Assembly: GCA_017407205.1 (NCBI GenBank) | Contig: JAFQXA010000011.1 | Location: 1-64,000, forward strand | Source of the DNA: Clostridia bacterium | Lineage (GTDB): Bacteria > Bacillota > Clostridia > Christensenellales > CAG-138 | Direction of reading: 5' to 3' | DNA: 64,000 nt | Shown: positions 16,133 to 24,743 of the stretch, piece after piece | Layout: the number at the start of each line of letters is the position of its first letter | Position numbering within the stretch: position 1 is the first letter of the stretch | Notes under the pieces: model-generated | Databases searched by the model: none | What the model saw: the letters and a program-made list of their open reading frames with translations, nothing else | Told to the model about the DNA's origin: nothing | Program-made: the position numbers and the translations under genes

Positions 16133-16852
16133 TTATCTGGACTTTTCCTTTACTGTTACTACAGCGAGGCTTGCAAGGCCCATGAGACCGAGAGCCATGA
16201 ATACTGTTGACAATGCGCTTACGCTTGAACCTGTCTTCGGTGTGTCAGGCTCAGCTGTGGGCTCAACTGTGGGTTCAGCTGTGGGAACAGCAGTGGGAAC
16301 GGGAGTTGCTGTGGGAGCAACTGTTGCAGGAGCTGTGGGAGCTACTGTCGCAGGAGCTGTGGGAGCAACTGTTGCAGGAGCTGTGGGAGCTACTGTCGGG
16401 GGAACTGTGGGAGCTACTGTCGGCTTGGGCTTGAATTCGTCTCTGATAGCGAAGAACAAGATCATGTCAACGATAGTTGTCTTGTCGATTACGATACCTT
16501 CCTTGGGAACTTCCTTGGAAACATCGCCCCAGTGCACTGTCATGGATGTGATTGTGTTTTCACTGAACCAGTCACTGTAAAGTTCTTCTGTATCAACGCA
16601 TACCCAATACTCACCGTCTGACCATCTCTGAGCAAGTGAATACCACCACTCATCGCCTGTTGCTTTTTCAGCCTCGATTGAGCCACCTTCAAGATTAAGT
16701 GTAACACCTGTTGCCTCTGCATCAATGTTGCCGAGCACGATCAAGTTATCACCGATACCTCTGTCAATCTTTGCGCTTGCAAACATGGTAACCAAAGATG
16801 CCATCATGCAAACTACTGTGAGCAGCGCAATTATTCTCTTCATTTTCTTCAT
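16133..16852 (-). CDS. small surface protein with Pro/Thr repeat stalk and sortase-like C-terminus
   Basis: 239 residues: signal peptide (1-27, ending FASA), an acidic domain of about 110 residues with several tryptophans that I do not recognise, a Pro-Thr-Ala stalk of repeated PTAPATVA units (encoded by 24-bp tandem repeats around 16310-16430), then a TPKTG sortase-like motif, a hydrophobic segment and a basic tail (VKEKSR). This is the layout of a wall-anchored protein. The motif has Thr where LPxTG has Leu, so anchoring by a class A sortase is uncertain; simple membrane retention is possible. It is monocistronic with its own terminator. Confidence 0.8.
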   Translation of the reverse strand: MKKMKRIIALLTVVCMMASLVTMFASAKIDRGIGDNLIVLGNIDAEATGVTLNLEGGSIEAEKATGDEWWYSLAQRWSDGEYWVCVDTEELYSDWFSENTITSMTVHWGDVSKEVPKEGIVIDKTTIVDMILFFAIRDEFKPKPTVAPTVPPTVAPTAPATVAPTAPATVAPTAPATVAPTATPVPTAVPTAEPTVEPTAEPDTPKTGSSVSALSTVFMALGLMGLASLAVVTVKEKSR

Positions 16853-17286
16853 CGTTCTTTCCTCCCTGATATTTTACATCATTTAGAATACACATTCTAA
16901 CACCTTTACAGATGTCAATACAATATTATTACAGCCTGACGGCCTTGCTGTCAATACCTTTTTTAAATTTAATTGTGAAAAAATATATTTGACAGCCTAT
17001 AATTGTCTTACTAAAGAATACACGCAACATACAATAAAGTCAATATAAATAATGTTAACAACTCGTGAATTGTGATTTTTGCCAATATACACAACATATG
17101 TACCTTATTATTATTGCAATACACATTTTCTTGTTGTAAAATATACCTGTTTAAGACCTTAAACAGTCCGCGCATCAAAGCGGACAGGTTCCCCCAAAAT
17201 ATAGGCGGTATTTCTCCCCGAAATCCGTCCAAAAAATGTTTCCCCGGCATTTTTGTCATATTTCAGAAAAGGAGGATATTCTTTAA
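16853..17286. other. 434-bp intergenic region with divergent upstream regions
   Basis: AT-rich spacer between the minus-strand surface protein and the plus-strand condensation-domain operon. It contains a promoter candidate at 17116-17144 (listed separately), a small hairpin (GTCCGC / GCGGAC, about 17166-17188) in the likely leader, and a good RBS (AAAGGAGG) before 17287. An open frame on the minus strand at 17011-17259 has no RBS or protein-like composition and is not called. Confidence 0.6.
17116..17144 (+). promoter_or_regulatory. candidate promoter of the condensation-domain operon
   Basis: TTGCAA (17116-17121), 17-bp spacer, TAAAAT (17139-17144). This gives a leader of about 135 nt with one small hairpin. 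Confidence 0.45.
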
Positions 17287-18648
17287 ATGCCAAACGATCC
17301 GATACTGTATCCGCTTACTGCCTCCCAGGGAGTAATGTATTACAGTCAAAAGTACTCAAAAACAAAATCAATAATCAACATTTGCTCGATGCTTCACTTT
17401 GATGCTGAGATAGATGTGAATATAATGCTTCAGGCAATCTCTCTCGGTCTTCACAGAAACCGCAGCGCATCAATACGCATGCGTAAGGACGGCAAAGGCG
17501 TTAAGCAGTATTTTTCAGAGCAGCCGCCCGAAGCCGTTATCGTGCTCGATTACAGCGACAAAACAGATGCAGAGCTTGACGAAGACATTGCAAAATGGTC
17601 AAGCCGGGAATTCCCGAACGGTTCATTTGATGTTCAACTTTACACATGCAAGCTCATCAAAAAGCCGAACTCGTTCTATGCTTTATATTTCTGCGTAAGT
17701 CATCTTGCATTTGATGCTTACTCAATAATCATGACGGCAACCGATATTTTAGGTCTTTATGACAAGCTTTTAAACGCACAGCCCATCACGCCGTTAAAAT
17801 CGGATCCCTTACCCTCATACAATGTAGAGTGGGAATACTTCAGGTCCCCCACATATCAGTCGGACAAGGACTTCTGGCGAAACGAAATCTTTGCAACCGA
17901 GCCTTACTACACAAGCGTAAACGGAAGCAAGACAACTCCTTGTGTCAAGGGGAAACGTTACGGCAAAACGGTTGACCCGATTAAGACCGCGAGCCGCCAT
18001 GAAAACTTTACACTTGGCAAGGAAACCGTTGACAAAGTCAACGAGCTTGCAAAAGAATTGCGTATTTCCCCCCAGTGTATTTATCTGCTTGCAGCACGCA
18101 GTTATCTTTCAAAGGTAAATGATGATGCGGACGATGTGACCATTGCAAACAATATCGCAAGAAGAGCAACACTTGTTGAAAAGCGCGCAGGCGGCACAAG
18201 AGTTCAGAGTCTGCTCTTCCGCATGAATTTTTCAAACTCGCTTACTGTACGAGATGCTTTGATTGAAATCAATGCTTTGCAGAAAAAGTATTATACGCAT
18301 GCAGACCTCCCCTCATATGAAGCTTTGGGAATATTCAGAGAGGTTTTCGGCGTGCCTGCAATGTACGGCTACAATACTCTTTATCTTACATATCAGCCAT
18401 ATTTCGTTGCAGCAAACAACAGCTTGCCCGTTCATCTTACGATACATTCAAGCGGCTCGTGCAATATGCCCCTCTACCTCACGGTGATGGCACTTGATAA
18501 TTCAGGAAACCTGAACTTCAACTTTGACTACCCTGTCAAGGTAACACGCAAGGAAGTCCCCGGTGCAATGTTCGAACACATGGTGAAGGTATTTGAAGCA
18601 ATCACAAAGGACACTCAAATGTCCGTTCTTGAACTTAACAGATTATGA
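17287..18648 (+). CDS. stand-alone condensation-domain protein 1
   Basis: A 453-residue protein of the chloramphenicol acetyltransferase-like/NRPS condensation superfamily. The catalytic HHxxxDG appears as SH-LAF-DA with H139 and D143 kept; the first His and the Gly are replaced. The length is that of one complete C domain (two lobes) with no adenylation, carrier or thioesterase domain. Stand-alone members join an acyl donor to an alcohol or amine in lipid or glycolipid synthesis, but the substrate here cannot be read. The gene starts a likely operon with a four-helix membrane protein and a paralogue. RBS AAAGGAGG. Confidence 0.8.
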   Translation: MPNDPILYPLTASQGVMYYSQKYSKTKSIINICSMLHFDAEIDVNIMLQAISLGLHRNRSASIRMRKDGKGVKQYFSEQPPEAVIVLDYSDKTDAELDEDIAKWSSREFPNGSFDVQLYTCKLIKKPNSFYALYFCVSHLAFDAYSIIMTATDILGLYDKLLNAQPITPLKSDPLPSYNVEWEYFRSPTYQSDKDFWRNEIFATEPYYTSVNGSKTTPCVKGKRYGKTVDPIKTASRHENFTLGKETVDKVNELAKELRISPQCIYLLAARSYLSKVNDDADDVTIANNIARRATLVEKRAGGTRVQSLLFRMNFSNSLTVRDALIEINALQKKYYTHADLPSYEALGIFREVFGVPAMYGYNTLYLTYQPYFVAANNSLPVHLTIHSSGSCNMPLYLTVMALDNSGNLNFNFDYPVKVTRKEVPGAMFEHMVKVFEAITKDTQMSVLELNRL

Positions 18649-18665
18649 TAAAGGAGTGAATTGAC

Positions 18666-19226
18666 ATGGAAAAGAAATGGACTAAAAAGGATTTAAACCA
18701 GCCCAGATACATACAACCTAAAAAATATGTGGGCAATAAGGCACTCTCAACTTACAGCATCGCAACCGCAATACTGGTATTCGTCATATATATGTTCCTG
18801 CTGAAGCCTGCAGCAACCACGCTCTCGGCTTTCGTTCAGGATCTGCCCCTTGGTGTATTTCTCACAACGCTCATTTGCTCTCTTACAGCATTCCCCTCAA
18901 TCAAGGGCGATGTTAAAAAAGGTGCAGCACCTCAGATGCCCCTTTCCAAGGAAGAACACCCCGTTTATTCGGGATATCCCAACAACATGGTGCTTGCATC
19001 ATTGCGTTTTGCATTTGTCGGCATGATTCTTTTCGGCTTTGCTCCTTTAGGCATTGCAGAGTTTGACTTATTCGGAATAAATCCCGAAGGCGTTGAGCTT
19101 GGCATGACATGGTTCTGCATTATAAGAGCATTATATGCAGGCATATCGACTCACATCATGATGAAACGTGTAATATACTTCATCGTTTGCTCAAATCAGA
19201 ACAAATTTTCACACATTGCGGACTAA
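18666..19226 (+). CDS. four-helix membrane protein between two condensation-domain genes
   Basis: 186 residues with a basic N-terminus and about four hydrophobic segments (about 28-48, 57-80, 103-125 and 140-165). No family recognised. It has its own RBS (AAAGGAG) and lies 17 bp after paralogue 1 and 31 bp before paralogue 2, so co-expression is likely. It may anchor or feed substrate to the flanking acyltransferases, which is inference from position only. Confidence 0.75.
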   Translation: MEKKWTKKDLNQPRYIQPKKYVGNKALSTYSIATAILVFVIYMFLLKPAATTLSAFVQDLPLGVFLTTLICSLTAFPSIKGDVKKGAAPQMPLSKEEHPVYSGYPNNMVLASLRFAFVGMILFGFAPLGIAEFDLFGINPEGVELGMTWFCIIRALYAGISTHIMMKRVIYFIVCSNQNKFSHIAD

Positions 19227-19257
19227 TTAAACTAATCTTTAGAAGGAAGTAATTATC

Positions 19258-20625
19258 ATGAATACAGTTACAGAAAAGAATGTTAAGCTCTATCCGCTTA
19301 CAGAATCACAGCAGACAATGTTCCTGAACCTCAAATGGTCATTCGGACATGAAGAAATAGTCAACATCTGTGCAACCATGCACTTTGAAACGGAAGTGGA
19401 CCCCAATTTGTTGTTGCAGGCTACATATATTGCAATGCTCCGCAACAAGGCTTCTTCGCTTCGCTGCCGAAAGGTAGGCAAAGAGGTTATGCAGTACTTC
19501 TCGAATAAAGCTCCTGAGCAGATAATCGTTATGGATTATTCAAACTCAACGCAGGAAAAGCTCGATGAGGATATACTCAAATTCTCATCAACTCCTTTCC
19601 CGAACCATTCCATGGATACTCAGCTTTATTCCATCCGTCTTATCAAAAAGCCCGACGGTTTTTACGCGCTTTATTTCTGCGTAAACCATATTATATTTGA
19701 TGCATATTCACTTATAATGCAGGCAAATGAAATTTTAACGGCTTACGAATGTCTGCGTGACGGCAAACCCTTGCCCGAAAATAAAAGCGACCCCATAGCA
19801 TCACTCGAAATCGATAATGCATATCCGTCTTCAGATGCTTATAAAAGGGATTACGAGTTCTGGGACAAAGAGGTTTACGGCACAGAACCTTTGTACTGCG
19901 ATATTTGCGGCGAGCCAACAAAAAAAGACAAGCGATACGGCTCAACCATGAAGCTCGGCCAGGTTAAGGCAGGTGTAAAGCAGTACAGATTGCCTAAAGC
20001 TACAGTTGACAAAGCAAACGAGCTTGCTTCTTCGCTCCAGGCTTCACCGCTTTCGGTATTCTACCTTGCACTCCGAAGCTATATTTCCAAGGTTAACGGC
20101 TGTCAGGAAGATATAATTTTGCAGACCAACATCGCACGTCGCGGAACTCTTATTGAAAAGCGTGCTTTCGGTGTGCGCGTGAACGCAATAAAGATCCGTC
20201 TCAGTCTTCCCAACTCAACAAAGCTCACGGATGCTTTGCCCCATATTTCAGGGACGGTCATGCGTACAATGTCACACGCAAACTTCAGCACAAACAGGAT
20301 TATTGATTTATACGAGAAGAAGTTTTCTGTGCCTCCCATGAACGGATACGATACAGTGAACTTTACATATAATCCCGTATTTATCTCAGAGCACAAAGAC
20401 CTTCCCATACATTTTGACCTCCACCCGAACGGCTCGTTTGCGATGAAGATTTATCTCACAATAATGCCTCTTGATGCAAGCGGTGATCTGGTCTTCAATT
20501 ATGACTATCAGTTCGCAACGGTCAAGCCCGGCACTGTCGAGGCATTACATGAACATATAGTAAAAGCTATAAATGCAATGATAACAAATCCGGAAATCAT
20601 GGTCGGAGACCTTGCAAAACTTTAA
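19258..20625 (+). CDS. stand-alone condensation-domain protein 2
   Basis: A 455-residue paralogue of the protein at 17287, with the same landmarks: LYPLTESQ near the start, FYALYFCVNH, NH-IIF-DA with H144 and D148, NIARRxTLxEKRA in the middle, and FNYDY near the end. Both copies keep the second His and the Asp and lack the final Gly of HHxxxDG. Similarity is end to end, so this is a tandem duplication with divergence. It may form a heteromer or act on a sequential step. The following gene nagB is 55 bp away. Confidence 0.8.
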   Translation: MNTVTEKNVKLYPLTESQQTMFLNLKWSFGHEEIVNICATMHFETEVDPNLLLQATYIAMLRNKASSLRCRKVGKEVMQYFSNKAPEQIIVMDYSNSTQEKLDEDILKFSSTPFPNHSMDTQLYSIRLIKKPDGFYALYFCVNHIIFDAYSLIMQANEILTAYECLRDGKPLPENKSDPIASLEIDNAYPSSDAYKRDYEFWDKEVYGTEPLYCDICGEPTKKDKRYGSTMKLGQVKAGVKQYRLPKATVDKANELASSLQASPLSVFYLALRSYISKVNGCQEDIILQTNIARRGTLIEKRAFGVRVNAIKIRLSLPNSTKLTDALPHISGTVMRTMSHANFSTNRIIDLYEKKFSVPPMNGYDTVNFTYNPVFISEHKDLPIHFDLHPNGSFAMKIYLTIMPLDASGDLVFNYDYQFATVKPGTVEALHEHIVKAINAMITNPEIMVGDLAKL

Positions 20626-20680
20626 GCGTAGTATTACAATAAATAATATATAATCCAATAAATACAACAGGAGAAGAATC

Positions 20681-21388
20681 ATGAACATCATCTATGTAAA
20701 GAACAATGAAGAAATGGCTCTTAAAGCTGCTTCCATCATCGCAGCGCAGGTAACTTTGAAGAACGACTGCGTTCTCGGTCTTGCAACAGGCGGTACACCC
20801 GTCGGCACATATGCAAACCTCATCAAGTGGTGCAAGGAAGGCATGATTTCATTCAAGAACGTCCGTTCGGTAAACCTTGACGAATACTGCAACCTCCCTG
20901 TTACACATCCTGAAAGCTACCGTTGCTTCATGAACACAAACTTGTTCGACCATGTTGATATAGACAAGGCAAACACAAACGTTCCTGATGGTTTGGCAGC
21001 GGACAGCGAAAAGGCTGCAAAGGACTATGATGCTTTGATAGACAGCCTCGGCGTTGATCTCCAGCTTCTGGGCATCGGCTACAACGGCCACATCGGCTTC
21101 AATGAGCCCGACAGTGCTTTCACAATGGGCACACATGTTGTTGAGCTTACACAGTCCACACTCGAAGCAAATAAGCGTTTCTTTGACAACGATATCAGCA
21201 AGGTTCCCACACACGCTATCACAATGGGTATGAAAAACATCATGAGCGCAAAGCGTATTCTTCTCATCGGCGGCGCAGAAAAGGCTGAAATCATCGAAAA
21301 GGCATTCTTCGGCCCCGTAACTCCCGAAGTTCCCGCTTCAATCCTCCAGCTCCACAGCGATGTAACGGTTGTTTGCGTAAAGGCATAA
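20681..21388 (+). CDS. nagB: glucosamine-6-phosphate deaminase
   Basis: 235 residues, close to the usual 240. It converts glucosamine-6-phosphate to fructose-6-phosphate and ammonia. Landmarks: LGLATGGTPVGTYANL near the N-terminus, VNLDEYCNL, GIGYNGHIGFNEP with the catalytic Asp/His environment, and THAITMGMKNIMSAKRILL. RBS CAGGAGAAG before ATG. It may be part of the upstream operon or have its own promoter in the 55-bp gap. No nagA is adjacent. Confidence 0.95.
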   Translation: MNIIYVKNNEEMALKAASIIAAQVTLKNDCVLGLATGGTPVGTYANLIKWCKEGMISFKNVRSVNLDEYCNLPVTHPESYRCFMNTNLFDHVDIDKANTNVPDGLAADSEKAAKDYDALIDSLGVDLQLLGIGYNGHIGFNEPDSAFTMGTHVVELTQSTLEANKRFFDNDISKVPTHAITMGMKNIMSAKRILLIGGAEKAEIIEKAFFGPVTPEVPASILQLHSDVTVVCVKA

Positions 21389-21443
21389 TTTTAAAAAGAC
21401 AAACGGCACACGAAAAGGAGACACTTCGCGAAGAGGTGATTTT

Positions 21444-21782
21444 ATGAGCGATTTAGCAAAAATCGTTGGTCAGCGTATCCGCAATTACAGAACGCAACTC
21501 GGTTTAAGCCAAGAAAAGTTAGCCGAACTTTCAGGTTGCCACCCAACATATATCGGTCAGCTGGAACGCGGAGAAAAGAATGCCACATTGGAGAGCATTG
21601 ATAAAGTTGCTTCTTCGTTGAAAATATCCCTTTCCAAACTTTTCGAGAATCTTGGCGGTAAAAACACTTCTGAGCGTAATTTACCTCTTGAATGCTATGA
21701 GTTTTTATTAACCAAGAGCCGGGAAGAACAAGAACAGCTCATTAAAATCCTTATTGAGATAGACAAATATAAACACAACTGA
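21444..21782 (+). CDS. XRE-family transcriptional regulator
   Basis: 112 residues. Residues 6-65 form a Cro/C1-type helix-turn-helix (VGQRIRNYRTQLGLSQEKLAE, continuing to YIGQLERGEKNATLESIDKVA). The C-terminal 45 residues are charged and helical, probably for dimerisation. RBS AGAGGTG. It follows nagB by 55 bp and is closed by a strong terminator. It may regulate the upstream genes; no operator was identified. Confidence 0.9.
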   Translation: MSDLAKIVGQRIRNYRTQLGLSQEKLAELSGCHPTYIGQLERGEKNATLESIDKVASSLKISLSKLFENLGGKNTSERNLPLECYEFLLTKSREEQEQLIKILIEIDKYKHN

Positions 21783-21794
21783 TTTATTAAACCA

Positions 21795-21828
21795 TAACGG
21801 AGATGCTTCACGGGAAAGCATCTCCGTT
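21795..21828 (+). terminator. terminator after the XRE gene
   Basis: Long stem AACGGAGATGCTT / AAGCATCTCCGTT with a small loop, followed by TTGTG. It lies between converging genes (XRE and tspO), so it may act in both directions. Confidence 0.75.
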
Positions 21829-21836
21829 TGTGATAA

Positions 21837-22322
21837 TTATGCCTGATTTAACAAATACACTCCAAAATTCAGATATGCGGCAAACAGCAGCCACAGAAGG
21901 TAGGGCAATTGCAATAGTCCTGCTTTTTTATTTATTCTGTAAAACACAAAAATCATGGAAGCCGTTGCAACTATCAAAAGCAGAAGCCATATGAACGCAA
22001 AGAGGAAATACTGACCGCCAAAGAATATGAACGGCCACACGAAATTGACAAGAAGCTGTATGCCGTATATTGCAAGTGCAATCTTTTTATCTGCATGGTC
22101 GCTTTCATATATCATGTATGCAGATATTGCCATCAGGAAGTAAAGTATTGTCCATACTATCGGAAAAACTATTGACGGCGGTGATAAAAACGGCTTTTCA
22201 AACTCAGTATATGCCATGAACGCATCCTTGTTCAAAATTGCGGACAGTGTTCCCACGCCCAGACTTATAAGAAGACTTATTATAAGGGCTTTCCAGTTTA
22301 TTTCTTTATTCTTTATACTCAT
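21837..22322 (-). CDS. tspO: TspO/MBR-family membrane protein
   Basis: 161 residues with five hydrophobic helices. Family landmarks: FEKPFLSPPSIVFPIVWTIL in loop 1/helix 2, YFLMAISAYM, LLVNFVWPFIFF and LLWLLFAAYLNFGVYLLN. TspO proteins bind tetrapyrroles and sterol-like ligands; the bacterial role is not settled. It is monocistronic and divergent from the Mrp operon. RBS AAAGGAGCAGGGAATAA before the ATG. Confidence 0.92.
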   Translation of the reverse strand: MSIKNKEINWKALIISLLISLGVGTLSAILNKDAFMAYTEFEKPFLSPPSIVFPIVWTILYFLMAISAYMIYESDHADKKIALAIYGIQLLVNFVWPFIFFGGQYFLFAFIWLLLLIVATASMIFVFYRINKKAGLLQLPYLLWLLFAAYLNFGVYLLNQA

Positions 22323-22399
22323 TTATTCCCTGCTCCTTTCCCTTTACTGTTATCATATGCAGGTTGTTCTCATAATATAAAGTTTATTTCCTATTTATA

Positions 22400-22428
22400 T
22401 TGTATTTTAGAATTTGTTGTACTATAAT
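22400..22428 (+). promoter_or_regulatory. promoter of the Mrp-type antiporter operon
   Basis: TTGTAT (22400-22405), 17-bp spacer, TATAAT (22423-22428). Transcription should begin near 22435, directly before the RBS GGGGAGG of mrpE. Confidence 0.7.
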
Positions 22429-22454
22429 GTTTTCAATTTGGGGAGGAAAAACAA

Positions 22455-22928
22455 ATGTTGATAGCATTTTTTATATTATGGCTCGTTTTTTCAGGCCGTA
22501 TTACGCTCGAAATCATCATAATCGGGCTTTTAATATCTTTGGGGCTTGATATTCTCATTTCACAGCTTACCGGCTTCGATTCGAAAAAAGGAATAAAAAG
22601 GCTCATGGCGCTGTTTAAATATATGCGTTATTTTGTTGTGCTTGTCCGTGAAATAGTCGCAAGCTGTATAAAGGTTATGAAAATAGTATGGGGCAAATCA
22701 AGCGAGATAAAGCCCTGCCTCTACTATTTCTCGCCACACCTTAAAAGCACCAATAAGCGGGTTCTTCTTTCAAACTCAATAACACTCACTCCGGGCACAA
22801 TAACAGTTTTTCTTGACGATAATACCATCCGTGTTCATGCCCTTGATAAGTCCTTCCTTGACGGGATTGAGGAATGTGACTTTGTTAAAATTCTCAAGGG
22901 AGTGGAGGAAAAGTACGGTGAACGCTGA
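22455..22928 (+). CDS. mrpE: MrpE-like antiporter subunit
   Basis: A 157-residue membrane protein. Two N-terminal helices are followed by a cytoplasmic region with LLSNSITLTPGTITVFLDDNTIRVHALD, the MnhE/MrpE signature (NSxTLTPGT). It is the first gene of the ten-gene antiporter operon. MrpE subunits support assembly and activity of multi-subunit cation/proton antiporters. It overlaps mrpF by 11 bp. Confidence 0.93.
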   Translation: MLIAFFILWLVFSGRITLEIIIIGLLISLGLDILISQLTGFDSKKGIKRLMALFKYMRYFVVLVREIVASCIKVMKIVWGKSSEIKPCLYYFSPHLKSTNKRVLLSNSITLTPGTITVFLDDNTIRVHALDKSFLDGIEECDFVKILKGVEEKYGER

Positions 22929-23259
22929 TATCTTGTCTTCAATCTTAATAGGCTGCTGTGTCGTTTTAGGCGTATTTATCATATTATGCATGATTCGTGC
23001 AATAAAAGGCCCTCGCTTTACGGACAGAATCGTTGCAGTAAACTTAATCGGCACAATGACGATTATCACGATGTGCATATTGTCTGTGTACTTAAAGCAG
23101 GATTTTCTTGTCGATGTTGCGATAGTATATGCACTTTTAAGCTTTATCGCAGTTGTTGTTTTAACGCGACTTGTAATCATAAGACGTCGTGCACAGGAAA
23201 AAAAGGAACAACAGGCACGCCTTGCCCACAAACACAGCAAAACAAAGAAAGGAGCATAA
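22918..23259 (+). CDS. mrpF: MrpF-like antiporter subunit (GTG start)
   Basis: 113 residues with three helices and the MrpF signature GPRFTDRIVAVN. I choose GTG at 22918 because GGAGG lies 9 nt upstream; the open frame extends further back into mrpE without an RBS. The basic tail (RRRAQEKKEQQARLAHKHSKTKKGA) is longer than in many homologues. It precedes mrpG by 3 bp. Confidence 0.9.
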   Translation: MNADILSSILIGCCVVLGVFIILCMIRAIKGPRFTDRIVAVNLIGTMTIITMCILSVYLKQDFLVDVAIVYALLSFIAVVVLTRLVIIRRRAQEKKEQQARLAHKHSKTKKGA

Positions 23260-23262
23260 AGC

Positions 23263-23589
23263 ATGGTACGCGACATAATAGGGCTCGTTCTTATCGGACT
23301 TGGTATGTTCATGATACTCACGGCCATTGTGGGTGTGTTTAAGTTCAGGTATGTTTTGAATCGTATGCACGCTTCCGCTTTGTGCGACACTCTCGGTCTT
23401 TTACTTGTCATAGCAGGTCTTATCGTGATTTTGGGCATCAATGCTCAGTCACTTAAAATGATGCTTATAACGGTTTTCATGTGGCTTGCAAGCCCTGTTA
23501 TGAGCCATCTTATTGCACGAGCCGAGGTTATGACACACGCTCATATCAAAGATGAATGTGAGGAAATAAATCAATGCCAATCCAAGTAA
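23263..23589 (+). CDS. mrpG: MrpG-like antiporter subunit
   Basis: 108 residues, three helices, with the MrpG pattern (FMILTAIVGVFKFRYVLNRMHASALCDTLG) near the N-terminus and a C-terminal PVMSHLIARAEV. RBS AAAGGAG. Its end overlaps the next gene by 16 bp, showing translational coupling. Confidence 0.92.
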   Translation: MVRDIIGLVLIGLGMFMILTAIVGVFKFRYVLNRMHASALCDTLGLLLVIAGLIVILGINAQSLKMMLITVFMWLASPVMSHLIARAEVMTHAHIKDECEEINQCQSK

Positions 23590-23834
23590 TATTTGAATTT
23601 CTGCTTATAATTTCGCTGATTATCTGTGCAGTTTTTGCACTTACAAGCAAGAGGCTTCTTGCAGCTGTTGTAATTTACATGGCATACAGCCTTGTAATGA
23701 CGGTAATCTGGGTATTACTGCAAAGCCCCGACCTTGCGATAACCGAGGCCGCTGTAGGTGCAGGCGTAACAGGAATACTTTTTGCGGTAACACTTAAAAA
23801 GATACATGCATTAAAAGGTACAAAGGACGAATAA
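23574..23834 (+). CDS. MbhD/DUF4040-like antiporter subunit
   Basis: 86 residues, two to three helices, with SPDLAITEAAVGAGVTGILFAVTL, the DUF4040 signature found in the C-terminal part of MrpA and in the MbhD subunit of membrane-bound hydrogenase complexes. In this operon it is a free subunit rather than fused to MrpA. It starts inside mrpG and ends 2 bp before the next gene. Confidence 0.88.
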   Translation: MPIQVIFEFLLIISLIICAVFALTSKRLLAAVVIYMAYSLVMTVIWVLLQSPDLAITEAAVGAGVTGILFAVTLKKIHALKGTKDE

Positions 23835-23836
23835 AT

Positions 23837-24742
23837 ATGGCAAGCAAAAAACATTCTCGCTTTATCGACTGGGTAAACGGCGATACAGCCGAGAAAGTAC
23901 ATGAGTATAAATTCATACAAAAGACCGTGCCTCCTCATTCCGAGCAGGCACACGATGAAGTGATAAGCACCAGAAAGGCACGTTTATTTAACATAAGTTA
24001 TGAAATATCGGCTGTTTTGGTATGCGTGATTCTGGTGGCTGTGCTTCTTTTCACGGTATTCAATCTTCCGCTCTTTGGAAGTGCGGGCAATCCTGCTTCA
24101 AACGAGGTTGCCGAGCGTTATCTTGAAAAAGGTCTTGAGGAAACCGGTGCCGTTAATGCAGTTGCCGGCATGATTTTGGACTATCGCGCTTTTGATACTT
24201 TCGGCGAGTCTTCAGTTCTTTTTATCGCGGTAGGCTGCGTTATGATACTACTCATGCGTGACAAAAACAACATAAGCGCAACCGAGGATTCACTTGAGGA
24301 AAACGAGCGTTTGATAGAAATCGAAACAAACGATCCCATCTTACAGAAGATAGTTCTTTTAATCGTACCCTGCATATTCCTTTTCGGCATATATGTAATT
24401 TTAAACGGTCACCTCTCACCGGGCGGCGGATTTTCAGGCGGTGCAATAATGGGCGCAGGCTTAATTCTTTTTGCGGTAAGCTTCGGCATTGATGCTATGC
24501 AAAGCTTTTTCAGCATAAAAACTTTCAAAGCTATCACAACAACTGCGCTCATGTGCTATGCAACATTAAAGGCATACTCGTTTTTCATGGGTGCCAACGG
24601 GCTTGAAACAGGCATACCGCTTGGCACACCGGGTGCAATATTAAGCTCCGGCCTCATACTCGTGCTTGATATTTGCGTAGGGCTCATAGTCGCCTGCACA
24701 ATGTACGGTTTTTATTCCTTGTTTGCAAGGGGGGATATTTAA
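23837..24742 (+). CDS. mrpB: fused MbhE-like and MrpB-like antiporter subunit
   Basis: 301 residues. After a polar N-terminus of about 45 residues come helices and a periplasmic loop ending in DYRAFDTFGESSVLFIAVGC, the MbhE/MrpA C-terminal signature. A second half begins with NDPILQKIVLLIVP and has NGHLSPGGGFSGGAIMGAG, the MrpB signature. In canonical Mrp systems the first half belongs to MrpA, so here it has been joined to MrpB. The stop lies 1 bp before the mrpC start. Confidence 0.88.
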   Translation: MASKKHSRFIDWVNGDTAEKVHEYKFIQKTVPPHSEQAHDEVISTRKARLFNISYEISAVLVCVILVAVLLFTVFNLPLFGSAGNPASNEVAERYLEKGLEETGAVNAVAGMILDYRAFDTFGESSVLFIAVGCVMILLMRDKNNISATEDSLEENERLIEIETNDPILQKIVLLIVPCIFLFGIYVILNGHLSPGGGFSGGAIMGAGLILFAVSFGIDAMQSFFSIKTFKAITTTALMCYATLKAYSFFMGANGLETGIPLGTPGAILSSGLILVLDICVGLIVACTMYGFYSLFARGDI

Positions 24743-24743
24743 A

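Noticed and set aside
16310..16430. Short tandem repeats that could be taken for a CRISPR array
   Set aside because: Repeats are contiguous and in frame, with no spacers; they code the Pro/Thr stalk.
17011..17259. Open frame on the minus strand upstream of the condensation-domain operon
   Set aside because: No RBS, no family pattern, lies in the AT-rich promoter region and contains the leader hairpin; most likely a chance frame.
21444..21782. Toxin-antitoxin pair with the XRE gene
   Set aside because: No toxin-like gene is adjacent; the neighbours are nagB and tspO.
24723..24743. Longer N-terminus for mrpC
   Set aside because: The extension lies within mrpB; the RBS and 1-bp spacing support ATG at 24744.
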